Notes: generated by a model not told the origin, from the letters alone. Shown: positions 29,301-36,841, counted from the first letter of the stretch. The stretch is DNA of 64,000 nucleotides from Glaciecola sp028401415 (GCF_028401415.2 NZ_CP171821.2:4526001-4590000); one strand, 5' to 3'. Program-made: numbers and translations.

Positions 29301-29537
29301 CCTAAGTCCTTCGATGCCTTGAAGCTCCTTTTCAAGAGGGCGAATTAATAAACGTTCTGAATCTTCAGGTGCAATGCCCTCATAGCTTACCGACACATAA
29401 ACAATGGGGATAGTGACATCAGGCTCGGCTTCCTTTGGAATGTTTAAGTACGCACTTGCACCTGCAATTATGAGCATGACAAATACCAGCGCTATGGTGC
29501 GTGATCGCGCAAATGCGGCGTCAATTAGTGCATGCAT
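26358..29537 (-). CDS. RND efflux pump inner-membrane subunit
   Basis: A 1059-residue AcrB/MexB-superfamily transporter with a helix at residues 11-30, two large periplasmic loops and two six-helix bundles. The TM4 region LILVVGMLVDGAIVTIEL carries the conserved acidic proton-relay position. The sequence is closer to the broad 'efflux RND transporter permease' group than to AcrB itself, and substrate cannot be predicted. It starts one base after the adaptor stop, and together with the GbsR-type regulator forms the operon regulator-adaptor-pump. No outer-membrane channel gene is present, so a TolC elsewhere is probably used. Confidence 0.93.
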   Translation of the reverse strand: MHALIDAAFARSRTIALVFVMLIIAGASAYLNIPKEAEPDVTIPIVYVSVSYEGIAPEDSERLLIRPLEKELQGIEGLREISANASQGFGSVTLEFDPGFNSDKALQDVREKVDIAKAELPPGSEEPRVTEINFSLFPVITVILSGELPERSLLAIAQNLKDRIEGLTGVLEVEIGGDREEVLEVIVDPRALETYNLSFAEVLNFVTANNRLVAAGALDAGAGRMVFKVPGVIESLEDLSTLPVKRVNDTVVTFADVASIRRTFKDPNTFARIQGEPALALEVSKRTGANIIETVEQVRAIVNQAQTRWPDALKVRYLQDKSDQVKTMLGDLENNVITAIVLVMIVVIAALGVRPSILVGLAIPGSFLSAMMVIYFFDYTLNIVVLFSLILVVGMLVDGAIVTIELADRYLQEGEPPSSAFARAAKRMSWPIAASTATTLAVFVPLLSWPGLVGEFMKYLPITVIITLIASLLMALIFIPVLGSLLSRKASNTTSASAISIQAAESGDLDAIDGWVGRYLSILRWILARPGKTALTALVALVLAYIGYFQSGMGVTFFPETEPEFLQVQVQARGDMSISERDALVAQVEQRMLMQEHLDSVYTKTMGGGMQAQSDMPEDVIGIIQLDLADWQLRPSANELIEQMRENVSDIPGIKVQIREQQAGPSTGKPVQLNISAVHQHELVAAVEHIRMLMREVGGFIDVEDSRALPSVEWRLKVDRELAAQFNVDVSLLGNAVTLVTNGVLLAEYRPDDVEDEVDIRLRFPDENRNLEQLYALSIPTDAGPVPIRNFVSFEPAQKTGRITRSDGQRSMSVKASVNEDLLADEQVKKLRAAMEQNPLPDNIANKVLISFKGQDEDSQEAMTFLSNAFIASIFLMLVILITQFNSFYQAMIVMSAIVFSTAGVLLFLLATGQAFGIVMGGIGVIALAGIVVNNNIVLIDTFNQLNKHSSSIQDAILRTCAQRIRPVMLTSITTILGLMPMVFALTIDIVDREIYAGAPSAQWWIMLSSTIAGGLTFATALTLLVTPSLLMLRISVRNKLDELKARFQGSLAKKTETS

Positions 29538-29538
29538 G

Positions 29539-30618
29539 CTAGCGATTACCGCTCGTAGTAAGCTCTTCGGTACGAACTTCGTTACCTTGTGTCACAAAGC
29601 CTTGTCCGCTCACGATAATATCGGCTATTGCAGGCAAACCCGTCACGTATGCGCCGTCAGACAATGCCTGTACAATTTCAATTTCATGGAAATGTACAGT
29701 GTTATTCTGGTCAACCGTTTTGACGCCTAGTTTTCCGCTGTCATTAAGCGAAATCAGCGCTGGTGAGACAAAATGCGCGGAAATATCGTCCAACAAAATG
29801 CTTACTTTAGCGCTTACCCCAGTCTTCAGCTCTTTGCTAGGATTATCTATTGTCAGTTCAACGGGAAAGGTGCGAGTTTGAGAATCAGCGCGCGGTGGAA
29901 TATAGCTTACCCGCGCATCCACACTCTCTCCTGTTGCCAATTCAATCATCGCTTTTGCACCAAGCTGGATTTTCTGAATATCTTGCTGTGCAATAGGTGC
30001 GGTAACGAGCAAAGATGATGTATCTAAAATCACAGCAACGGGTGTATTCACCTGAACAAAATCGCCTTGCTCAACGAGCAGACGTTCAAGCGTGCCGGCA
30101 AATGGAGAGGAAATGCGGGTGCGTTCTAAATCTAACTTAATTCTGGCTATGTTTGCCTCAGTTGCTTTTAAGTTCGCAAGCGCAAGTTCCAGTTCGCTTT
30201 GGGATTGATAGTTTTGAGTGGCTAGTTGTTGCAAACGCGCGTAGTTTTGCTTTCTGGCGGTGAGTAAGGCTTGTTGCTCAACAAGTTGCAGTTCGCGATC
30301 ATCTAGTGCAAGGCTGACGATGCTTTGGTTCGCTTCAACGAATAACCCCTCGAAGGTTTGAGCAACCTCTTCCACTTCGCCTTCGGTTTGGGCGCGTAGC
30401 TGTAACACACGACTTGCTTCAACTTGCCCATGTGAAGTCACGCGCAGCGGCACCATTACCGCCTCCGCACGAGTTACAGCCACTTTAAAAGCTTGCGCTT
30501 GAGTGGATGCTTGTTTTGCTTCAGCGTCAGCATCATCACTCTTAAATATAACGCCGGATCCCATCCAGAGTATAAAAACAACCGCGCATATGAGCGCAAT
30601 ACTATACGAACGCGGCAT
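29539..30618 (-). CDS. RND efflux periplasmic adaptor
   Basis: A 359-residue membrane-fusion protein. It has an N-terminal membrane anchor (LICAVVFILWMGSGVIF), a lipoyl/barrel-sandwich part (LRAQTEGEVEEVAQTF and SPFAGTLERLLVEQGDFV) around a helical hairpin rich in Q and A (about residues 110-170), then beta-barrel and membrane-proximal parts. It bridges the RND pump and an outer-membrane channel. It starts 1 bp after the regulator gene and is immediately followed by the pump gene, so the three genes are tightly coupled. Confidence 0.92.
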   Translation of the reverse strand: MPRSYSIALICAVVFILWMGSGVIFKSDDADAEAKQASTQAQAFKVAVTRAEAVMVPLRVTSHGQVEASRVLQLRAQTEGEVEEVAQTFEGLFVEANQSIVSLALDDRELQLVEQQALLTARKQNYARLQQLATQNYQSQSELELALANLKATEANIARIKLDLERTRISSPFAGTLERLLVEQGDFVQVNTPVAVILDTSSLLVTAPIAQQDIQKIQLGAKAMIELATGESVDARVSYIPPRADSQTRTFPVELTIDNPSKELKTGVSAKVSILLDDISAHFVSPALISLNDSGKLGVKTVDQNNTVHFHEIEIVQALSDGAYVTGLPAIADIIVSGQGFVTQGNEVRTEELTTSGNR

Positions 30619-30619
30619 A

Positions 30620-31111
30620 TTATGAGTCTTCCGTGTTTGTTCTAGCAGATGATTGAGACAGCGACTGTGGGGAGGCTAATGGCCTGATTGCGCGTTCAAA
30701 TGATTCATAAAATGTTTGAATATCATCAAGTGAGCGCATGGCGTGATCCATCTCCTTGGGAAGCGCTTGGCGCGTTTCTTTAATCACTAATTTTGCCCGT
30801 TGCATGCGACTTACAATGCCTCCTAACAACGATTCAAAAGGATTTGCAGCGAGTGAGAAATAGTCCTGCCGCTCTCCGCGTTTGCCTATTCGTTGAATAA
30901 TGCCTAAATGCAACAAAAGGCGTGTGTTGGTTGAAATACTGGCGCGACTTACGTCAAGTCTTTCACTAAGCTGCGAGAAGCTTAAGGCCGCTTCTTCCAT
31001 CATTAATAAGCCCATGACCCGCCCAGCAATTCTAGGCATGCCATCGTCTTGGGCGATCAAACCCATGTTTTCAACAAAGTCTTCAATCAACTTTTGCTTA
31101 GATTTGCCCAT
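30620..31111 (-). CDS. GbsR/MarR-type transcriptional regulator of the RND operon
   Basis: A 163-residue winged-helix protein. The segment FSQLSERLDVSRASISTNTRLL is the helix-turn-helix, followed by the wing GKRGERQDYF and a C-terminal dimerisation helix. It is the first gene of the regulator-adaptor-pump operon, and a 22-bp palindrome 36 bp upstream of its start is the likely operator, so it probably represses its own operon and responds to a pump substrate. GbsR-like rather than classical MarR because of the N-terminal helix and sequence pattern. Confidence 0.85.
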   Translation of the reverse strand: MGKSKQKLIEDFVENMGLIAQDDGMPRIAGRVMGLLMMEEAALSFSQLSERLDVSRASISTNTRLLLHLGIIQRIGKRGERQDYFSLAANPFESLLGGIVSRMQRAKLVIKETRQALPKEMDHAMRSLDDIQTFYESFERAIRPLASPQSLSQSSARTNTEDS

Positions 31112-31147
31112 TAGCGCCTCAGAATGTGTGCTTTCTTAGATATCAGT

Positions 31148-31169
31148 TTGTTCAGTTTAAACTAAACAA
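31148..31169. promoter_or_regulatory. Palindromic operator upstream of the RND operon
   Basis: Two 11-nt arms, TTGTTCAGTTT and AAACTAAACAA, match as an inverted repeat at 10 of 11 positions with no spacer. It lies 36 bp upstream of the GbsR-like regulator's ATG, where an autoregulator would bind over or next to the promoter. Confidence 0.7.
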
Positions 31170-31241
31170 AATAATTTAGCTAACACACCACCTACGTTCT
31201 TAAGTGAAAATTATTACCTTGAGCTTTTTTAAAGAGGAGGC

Positions 31242-31694
31242 TTACCCTTTAAATTGCCTGACGAACTTAGGCAAAGGCTTGCCGTTGCAGCGGATGTAGT
31301 CGCTGTTAATCTTATATTTCTTCTCTACCTGAATAACACCAATAGTCAAGGCCTCTAAGCAGATTTGCGATTCTCTATCGTTATTTTTAGCAACAACTTG
31401 CACAGTTGAGGGCTGGGCGTCGGCTGCCACTGCTTGAGAATATTTTGCGGCAAAATCGTTTAACGACATATCGTTGCACGTCAAGATTTTTTTGAACTTA
31501 GAAAATGATAATCCGTTGCGTCTAACAAGCTGCTTAGCAGCGTCTAAGCCGCCGGTGGCAGCGGCTTTACAGATTTTCGACTCTAGGTGATTGTCAGCAG
31601 TTTCAAACTCAATTGTGTTTGCGTCGCTACTTGCAGACAACACTAACGCGCTGGCACCTAAAGCAAGTACTAAAACACCTAAAAATTTCTTCAT
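31242..31694 (-). CDS. Exported DUF3718-type protein
   Basis: A 150-residue protein with a signal peptide (MKKFLGVLVLALGASALVLSA) and two related units, ESKICKAAATGGLDAAK...KILTCN and ESQICLEALTIGVIQVEK...YIRCN, each with two Cys. The pattern matches DUF3718, a family typical of Alteromonadales and of unknown function. The Cys pairs may form disulfides in the periplasm. It is monocistronic as far as can be seen. Confidence 0.8.
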   Translation of the reverse strand: MKKFLGVLVLALGASALVLSASSDANTIEFETADNHLESKICKAAATGGLDAAKQLVRRNGLSFSKFKKILTCNDMSLNDFAAKYSQAVAADAQPSTVQVVAKNNDRESQICLEALTIGVIQVEKKYKINSDYIRCNGKPLPKFVRQFKG

Positions 31695-31822
31695 GCTACC
31701 TACCTATTTTCCTAGTTTAACTACTATATTCGCTTAAAATGACATGTAAAGTCTTTATGCGCTTATCAATGGTAAGACTTCAATATCTCGTGTGATAACA
31801 CCGCTTAGCGAAATTCATGCCA

Positions 31823-32779
31823 TTACGCGCTCTGGCTCTCTAGTACTTCACGCATGCGATCCTGCAACACGGTGACTAATAAATCGGGCTGAAACTTTGA
31901 TATGAGTCTGTTGCACCCTACTTTTTTGACCATTGCTTCGTTAAAGCTGCCGCTCAAAGACGTGTTTAGCGCGATAAATAGTTCGCTCATACGTTCGTCT
32001 TCACGGACTTCAGCGGTCAGTCGATAGCCGTCCATTTCTGGCATTTCTGCGTCGGTGAACATCATTAATATTTCATCTTCAATGTTTTTCCCTTCATCCG
32101 CCCACTTCTTCAAGCGTTGCAGGGCATCGAAGCCGTTCTTTTCCTCAATTGTTTCAACGCCGACGCGATTCAAGGTTTCCCTTACTTGCCAACGTGCTGT
32201 AGAAGAGTCGTCAACTACCAACACTTTTTTGCCAGCTAGTTGTGTTGTGATTTCGTCATCCAGAAGTGCCTGGCTTACGCTTGTATCGTAATGGATAATT
32301 TCGGCTAATACTTTTTCAACATCGATAATTTCAACTAGCTCTTCACCTTCTGTTGAAGGAATTCGAGTGATTGCAGTAAGATAGTTGTTTTTCCCCGCGC
32401 TGGTAGGTGGCGGTTGAATATCGCTCCACGAGGTGTTGACGATATTCATAATTTGGCCAATTAAAAAACCTTGTACGGAACGGTTGTATTCAGTAATTAT
32501 GACGTTGTCGGCTTCATAATTGTCTCTAGCGCCACTAAGTTTGATCGCGTCTCTTAAGTCGATAATTGGAATTGATTTGCCTCGGTAATTTATAACGCCA
32601 CTGATATGATGATGCGCGCCGGGCATTTTGTTCATTTGCGGCAGCGTTAATACCTCTCGCACTTTAAACACATTGAGCGCAAAAGTATGCCGTGAACCAA
32701 GCTTAAACATTAGGATCTCAAGGCGGTTTTCACCCACAAGCTTAGTGCGTTGGTCGACCGACGATAGTAAATTCGACAT
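31823..32779 (-). CDS. cheV: Chemotaxis coupling protein CheV
   Basis: A 318-residue protein joining an N-terminal CheW domain (about residues 15-160, with ILMFKLGSRHTFALNVFKVREV) to a C-terminal receiver domain (VLVVDDSSTARW, phospho-acceptor Asp in MMFTDAEMPEMDG). It couples chemoreceptors to CheA and adapts through phosphorylation. The ATG at 32779 (MSNLLSSVDQRTKLV) fits the family start; an open frame extends 58 codons upstream but has no family similarity. It is divergent from the acetyltransferase and not near other chemotaxis genes. Confidence 0.92.
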   Translation of the reverse strand: MSNLLSSVDQRTKLVGENRLEILMFKLGSRHTFALNVFKVREVLTLPQMNKMPGAHHHISGVINYRGKSIPIIDLRDAIKLSGARDNYEADNVIITEYNRSVQGFLIGQIMNIVNTSWSDIQPPPTSAGKNNYLTAITRIPSTEGEELVEIIDVEKVLAEIIHYDTSVSQALLDDEITTQLAGKKVLVVDDSSTARWQVRETLNRVGVETIEEKNGFDALQRLKKWADEGKNIEDEILMMFTDAEMPEMDGYRLTAEVREDERMSELFIALNTSLSGSFNEAMVKKVGCNRLISKFQPDLLVTVLQDRMREVLESQSA

Positions 32780-32886
32780 GCATGTTTCCGAATAAAATGT
32801 ATAAATAATAGTGTTTATCGGCGAGGATTCGATTTTTCTTAGTATCGTGTCCGGTGCACATAAATGGCGCAGATAGGATTGGCGTA

Positions 32887-33375
32887 ATGACAGAATCTGA
32901 AAAAATGCATGCTGGCGAATGGTATTTCGCAAGCGACAAAGGTTTAAGTGCACAAAGAATGGATGCTAAGCAAGCTTGTCATGCACTGAATGCTCTCGCG
33001 CCTGACAATATTAAAGCCCGTAAACAGGCCTTAAAAGCCCTGCTGCCAAATGCAAAAGGTGCATGGATTGAGCCTAATTTCTTTTGCGATTATGGCTACA
33101 ATATTCGTGCGCAAAACGGTTTATTTGTTAACCATAATGTAGTGATGCTAGATGGCGCCACTATCAATTTTGGTGCAAATGTGTTTATTGCGCCAAACGT
33201 GGTGATCTCAACAACTTCTCACCACATGGATGCGCAAAAGCGCTCGCGAGGCTTGTGCCGTTCAAAGCCCATTTGTATCGGAAACAATGTGTGGATAGGG
33301 GCAAACGTTAGCATTTTGGGTGGAGTCAATATTCCTGACAATACGGTCGTGCCTGCTGGTAGTGTGTTGCGATAA
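32887..33375 (+). CDS. Maltose/galactoside O-acetyltransferase-like protein, short at the C-terminus
   Basis: A 162-residue left-handed beta-helix acetyltransferase. The N-terminal Mac domain (MHAGEWYFASDKGL...) is followed by hexapeptide repeats (FNH-like VNHNVVMLDGA, VFIAPNVVISTTSHHMD with the catalytic His, IGNNVWIGANVSILGGVNI). It acetylates sugars or related hydroxyls using acetyl-CoA. AGGA lies 8 nt before the chosen ATG. It ends at VPAGSVLR, about 20 residues before the usual end of the family, so the last coil and tail are missing. Confidence 0.8.
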   Translation: MTESEKMHAGEWYFASDKGLSAQRMDAKQACHALNALAPDNIKARKQALKALLPNAKGAWIEPNFFCDYGYNIRAQNGLFVNHNVVMLDGATINFGANVFIAPNVVISTTSHHMDAQKRSRGLCRSKPICIGNNVWIGANVSILGGVNIPDNTVVPAGSVLR

Positions 33376-33666
33376 CAATGAAAAATGGATTCGCCTTGCT
33401 CTGAATGAATAATCACCAAAGATAGTTTCCTCCCCGTTAGTCCATATTAAGTCTTTATAGCGACTAATTTGGCGTGCTAAAAATTATGATATTCTTTTAC
33501 TATGTTTAAACAGTTTTTCGTAAGCTTAGTTCTTTGAACTTAGGGTATGTGATCATCGCGAAAGGCTTGGCTATTAAACTACGGACGTAAGTCATGTCAA
33601 AGCAGTAGCAACAATCGAGTAGTAGTGCCTACATTTTTTGCTATGTAATTTATACTTCTAAACTCA
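33376..33666. other. AT-rich gap upstream of the first peptide gene
   Basis: No gene, RNA or clear terminator is visible in this AT-rich stretch between the acetyltransferase and the conserved leader of the first microcin-like gene. It probably contains the promoter of that gene, and marks the left edge of the duplicated module. Confidence 0.4.
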
Positions 33667-33731
33667 TGTTCAGTAGAAGAATGTTTAAAGAATGGTAAAT
33701 TTTAGCCTCTCTTAACAAACAAGGAATGATT
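33667..33731 (+). promoter_or_regulatory. Conserved upstream block of the microcin-like gene, copy 1
   Basis: This 65-bp block aligns without gaps to 40359-40423, with about 54 identical positions, ending in an identical 20-odd bases that contain CTCTTAACAAACAAGGA. It therefore holds the shared promoter end and ribosome binding site of both peptide genes. AAGGA is 6 nt before the second ATG (33732), which decides the start. Confidence 0.7.
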
Positions 33732-33956
33732 ATGAATAGCGATATTTTAGACCCACAAACATTATCAGAACAAGAGGTAGATTCAGTTCATGGCGGTCTT
33801 GGATTAGTCGGCGGTGTAATTGGTGCGGGAGCTGGAGCTGTATTTGGGTTTATATACGGAGCATCTCGAGAGGCTTTTGGTGATGGAAGCAAATCTGTTC
33901 GCGCATCAATGGCGTCGATTGCGGGCTCAGTAGTCAGCAGTGCCGTTGCGGGGTAA
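33732..33956 (+). pseudogene. Double-glycine microcin-like precursor, copy 1, split by IS66 (5' part)
   Basis: The first 74 codons of a peptide precursor: a 22-residue leader ending QTLSEQEVDSVHGG, very like colicin V/class II double-glycine leaders, then a Gly/Ala-rich mature part (LGLVGGVIGAGAGAVFGFIYG...). The frame runs into the left end of an IS66 element and stops there; the missing end lies at 36604-36663. It is about 85% identical to the intact copy at 40424 over this stretch. The ATG at 33732 is 6 nt after AAGGA; an ATG two codons earlier abuts the Shine-Dalgarno sequence. A truncated peptide may still be made. Confidence 0.8.
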
Positions 33957-34036
33957 GCGATCAAAATAGACCGTTCTTCACCCACTCGTAAGCATAATTT
34001 AAGATCGCGTCATTGATAAATACAGGAGACCTATCA

Positions 34037-34310
34037 ATGACCAGACGAACAAGTGAAGAATGGCAACGCCTCATCGACGAGCAAGCCGTTAGCGAGATGA
34101 CAATCCAGCAGTTTTGTCAGTCGCGCAACATCAATCAATCTACGTTTTACCTGCAACGCAAAAAGCGCAGTGACAGTCACTTAGCGGTAAGCGCCATCTC
34201 AGTGGTTGCCGATTGATACGAAGTCAATGGCCTTGCCAGAAACGCGCCAATGGCAAATTGAGCTAACGCTACCAAACGGTGTCGTGCTGAATATGAGTAC
34301 TGATGGCTGA
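34037..34310 (+). pseudogene. tnpA: IS66 TnpA, frameshifted
   Basis: The first frame encodes a helix-turn-helix protein (MTRRTSEEWQRLIDEQ, FCQSRNINQSTFYLQRKK) but stops at 34216. The next frame, overlapping at about 34200-34216, continues with the usual TnpA end (MALPETRQWQIELTLPNG, VVLNMSTDG) to a TGA at 34310 that overlaps the tnpB ATG. So one base has been lost or gained near 34200, or a frameshift joins the two parts. GGAG lies 9 nt before the start. Confidence 0.75.
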
Positions 34311-34645
34311 TGTTGTCCTCTACCAATGCACGCATTTGGTTGTATTTGGGCATTGCCGATATGCGCAAACAGTTTGACGGCTTGGCGGCCTTGGTGAAAC
34401 ACCAGATGCAACTGCCTGCGCATGCAGGCGATTGGTTTGTGTTTGTGAATCGTAAACGCACGATGATGAAGGTGCTGTATTATCATCAAGGTGGGTACTG
34501 TTTGTGGTCAAAACGACTGGAGCGCGGCACCTTTGCCAAGGTGGCGGGTAACGATGGCAAACTATCGCTCAATGCCGCGCAACTGCAGTGTTTAATAGAT
34601 GGTATTTATTGGCAAAAAGGCAAACAAAACAAGCGACTTAAGTAG
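34310..34645 (+). CDS. tnpB: IS66 accessory protein TnpB
   Basis: A 111-residue protein of the IS66 Orf2 type (IADMRKQFDGLAALVKHQM, FVFVNRKRTMMKVLYYHQGG, LWSKRLERGTF). It is required for transposition in IS66 elements, in an unknown way. Its ATG overlaps the end of tnpA (TGATG), indicating coupling, and tnpC follows after 23 bp. Intact in length. Confidence 0.93.
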   Translation: MLSSTNARIWLYLGIADMRKQFDGLAALVKHQMQLPAHAGDWFVFVNRKRTMMKVLYYHQGGYCLWSKRLERGTFAKVAGNDGKLSLNAAQLQCLIDGIYWQKGKQNKRLK

Positions 34646-34668
34646 CTGAATTTGCTATACTTCGCGGC

Positions 34669-36252
34669 ATGAAAAGCGCCTCAACCAGTATACAAAACAG
34701 CACGCATATTCCTATCGAAGAATATGAAAAAGTGCGTGCGCAAATGGCAGCATTACAGCAACAAGTTGACTGGTTTAAACGCCAATTGTTTGGGCGCAAA
34801 TCAGAAAAACACATCATCGATAATCCTGACCAAGCCAACTTGTTTGGTCAAGCTCAGGATGAAGGTTTACCGTCTGCGCCTAAAAAAGCCGTCAAAGGCT
34901 ATGCGCGTTCAGTCAAGCAAAAAGATGAAAATAACGTCAATGACACTGGTCTTCGCTTTACTGATGATGTACCGACAAAAGTGATTGATGTCCCATGTCC
35001 GGAGCTTGAAGGTGAAGATGCAGATAACTATGAGGTCATTGGCGTAAAAGAAAGCTATCGCTTGGCACAATTGCCAGGTAGTTATCAAATTCTCATTTAC
35101 CGCAAAAATGTACTCAAGCACAAAGACAGTGGGGATATCCAATCGCCTAAGACACCACTTAACATACTAGAAGGCACGTATGCGGATGTATCATTGCTTG
35201 CTGGCCTAATGGTCGATAAAGCCGTGTATCATTTACCCCTTCATCGTCAGCATCTGCGGATGTTGCAATCGGGGGTCACGCTATCACGCGCTACCCTAAT
35301 TAATTATGTTAGCCAAGGGATTGATTTACTGACCCCCATTGCCACCGCCGTGCTGAGTAATATCCTCACCGGGGGGAACATCAGTATGGATGAAACGCCG
35401 ATGAAGGCGGGTCGACAATCCTCGACTCGCCGCAGCCGCACATCAAGCCAACCATCAAAAACAATGAAGCAAACGTACTTCTGGCCGATGTATGGTGAGC
35501 AAGATGAAGTGGCCTTTACCTGGTCGTCTTCTCGCGGTAAACAACATGCAATGGAGCAACTAGCAGGCTTTAACGGCACCTTGTTAAGCGATGGTTATGC
35601 GGTATATAGCCAAGTCATTGATACGCTTAATCATCAAGGTCAAACAATTACCCATGCAGCGTGCTGGGCGCACACGCGCCGCTACTTCGAAAAAGCATTG
35701 GATTATCACCCTAAAGAGGCGCAATACGCCTTGGCTGAAATACAAAAGCTATACAAGATTGAAGCGCACATACGAAAACAGGCACTTAATGCCGAGGATA
35801 CCGTGCAATATCGCCTTAAACACAGTGAGCCTATCATTACTGCATTATTCAAATGGATATACGAGCAGCGCCAGAGACCTGAATTACTGCCTAAAGACCC
35901 GTTAACCAAAGCACTTGCTTATGCCTATGAGCGCCATCATGAGTTAAAAACTTACCTCACTCATGCGCAAGTCAGCATCGATACGAACCACTTGGAGAGA
36001 GCCCTGCGCGTTATCCCTATGGGAAGAAAGAATCACTTGTTCTGTTGGAGTGAACTAGGCGCAAAACAGCTTGGCGTCTTGCATACACTCACCGTGACGT
36101 GCAAATTACACAACATCAATCCGTATCACTACTTGGTGGATGTACTGCAGCGCGTCTCACAACATCCGGCAAAAGACGTTATCGATTTAACCCCTCGACG
36201 CTGGAAAGTCCTGTTCGCAGACAAACGCCTGCTCTCAGATATAGAAAAGTAA
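34669..36252 (+). CDS. tnpC: IS66 transposase TnpC
   Basis: A 527-residue DDE transposase. The N-terminus has a coiled-coil and the LFGRKSEK motif, followed by a zinc-binding/linker region and the catalytic domain with acidic residues expected in ISMDETPMK, LLSDGYAVY and HLERALRVIPMGRKNHLF. The reading frame is full length and undisturbed, so the enzyme itself could be active even though tnpA is frameshifted. Confidence 0.95.
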   Translation: MKSASTSIQNSTHIPIEEYEKVRAQMAALQQQVDWFKRQLFGRKSEKHIIDNPDQANLFGQAQDEGLPSAPKKAVKGYARSVKQKDENNVNDTGLRFTDDVPTKVIDVPCPELEGEDADNYEVIGVKESYRLAQLPGSYQILIYRKNVLKHKDSGDIQSPKTPLNILEGTYADVSLLAGLMVDKAVYHLPLHRQHLRMLQSGVTLSRATLINYVSQGIDLLTPIATAVLSNILTGGNISMDETPMKAGRQSSTRRSRTSSQPSKTMKQTYFWPMYGEQDEVAFTWSSSRGKQHAMEQLAGFNGTLLSDGYAVYSQVIDTLNHQGQTITHAACWAHTRRYFEKALDYHPKEAQYALAEIQKLYKIEAHIRKQALNAEDTVQYRLKHSEPIITALFKWIYEQRQRPELLPKDPLTKALAYAYERHHELKTYLTHAQVSIDTNHLERALRVIPMGRKNHLFCWSELGAKQLGVLHTLTVTCKLHNINPYHYLVDVLQRVSQHPAKDVIDLTPRRWKVLFADKRLLSDIEK

Positions 36253-36259
36253 GCACACC

Positions 36260-36595
36260 ATGACAAATAAAGACATCAAAACCACGATAGACATCAGCCA
36301 TTTATCCATTGACCAACTATATATACTCAATCAATTTGTATGTGAGCGCATCGATGAGCTACAAAAGCAGCAAGACGAAGCCGCGATTGCCATCTTACGA
36401 CCTGGTATGAAAGTGCAATTTACTCATGACGGCACGACAGTCACCGGCACGTTACTTAAGAAAAACCGAAAAACGGTGTTGATTGCCAACGACAACGCAA
36501 AAACACATCACAAAGTACCGGCAGGCATAGTCAGGCATATTAGCGCTGCACCACTAGACCTAAATCAAACGGTTGTAAAGAACGGTCTAAAATGA
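36260..36595 (+). CDS. IS66-associated small protein, unknown function
   Basis: A 111-residue protein encoded 7 bp after tnpC and ending inside the right terminal repeat, so it belongs to the element. The N-terminal half is helical (LSIDQLYILNQFVCERIDELQKQ), and the second half looks like a small beta domain (LRPGMKVQFTHDGTTVTGTLLKKN). I do not recognise the family. A role in transposition or regulation is possible but not shown. Confidence 0.7.
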   Translation: MTNKDIKTTIDISHLSIDQLYILNQFVCERIDELQKQQDEAAIAILRPGMKVQFTHDGTTVTGTLLKKNRKTVLIANDNAKTHHKVPAGIVRHISAAPLDLNQTVVKNGLK

Positions 36596-36603
36596 TCGCT
36601 TAC

Positions 36604-36663
36604 GCGATAGGTGGCGTTGGTGCTGGTGATTTGGTAGAAGCAAGCCTTCACAAAGCAGACTGA
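36604..36663 (+). pseudogene. Microcin-like precursor, copy 1 (3' part after IS66)
   Basis: Nineteen codons (AIGGVGAGDLVEASLHKAD, then TGA) that align with the end of the intact precursor (SIGGLAAGDIIEASLYQAD). They follow the IS66 right end directly, with no start codon of their own. The 15 residues that precede this segment in the intact copy are missing. Confidence 0.85.
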
Positions 36664-36664
36664 C

Positions 36665-36835
36665 ATGAAAATCAACTACTTCGGGTTGGCGCTAGGAATA
36701 TTCGCTGGCGCTCTCGTCGGCGATCTTATGGCATCTTTTATATTGCCACAAAAATACGAGTGGGCGTCGACAGTGGTTATTGGCGTGAGCATTTGGGCGG
36801 GGGCTTATATCGGTGCATACAAACTACCGAAATAA
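36665..36835 (+). CDS. Small membrane protein, putative immunity partner, copy 1
   Basis: A 56-residue protein (MKINYFGLALGIFAGALVGD...) with two predicted membrane helices, about residues 5-24 and 35-50, and a basic C-terminus (AYKLPK). It begins 1 bp after the stop of the microcin-like gene and is about 65% identical to the partner at 40752. Tight linkage of a small membrane protein to a double-glycine peptide gene is the usual layout of bacteriocin and immunity genes; the immunity role is inference. In this copy the IS66 probably cuts it off from its promoter and from translational coupling. Confidence 0.7.
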   Translation: MKINYFGLALGIFAGALVGDLMASFILPQKYEWASTVVIGVSIWAGAYIGAYKLPK

Positions 36836-36841
36836 TCAAAT

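Larger units (their letters stand above)
33953..36603 (+). mobile_element. IS66-family insertion sequence inside a microcin-like gene
   Basis: A 2651-bp element with typical IS66 ends: GTAAGCGATCA... on the left (33953-33978) and its inverse on the right (36578-36603), matching at 23 of 26 positions. It encodes tnpA (frameshifted), tnpB, tnpC and a short extra ORF, all rightward. The expected 8-bp target duplication is not present (GTTGCGGG on the left, GCGATAGG on the right). Compared with the intact paralog, about 45 bp of the target gene is missing at the junction, so a deletion accompanied or followed insertion. Confidence 0.92.

Noticed and set aside
32780..32953. 58-codon N-terminal extension of CheV
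   Set aside because: It has no CheW-like sequence and overlaps the divergent acetyltransferase start region; the ATG at 32779 matches the family.
36260..36595. Small ORF at the end of IS66 as part of the microcin immunity system
   Set aside because: It lies inside the terminal repeats of the element and directly after tnpC, so it belongs to the IS, not to the target locus.
33945..36611. 8-bp target duplication around IS66
   Set aside because: The flanking octamers GTTGCGGG and GCGATAGG differ; no duplication is present.
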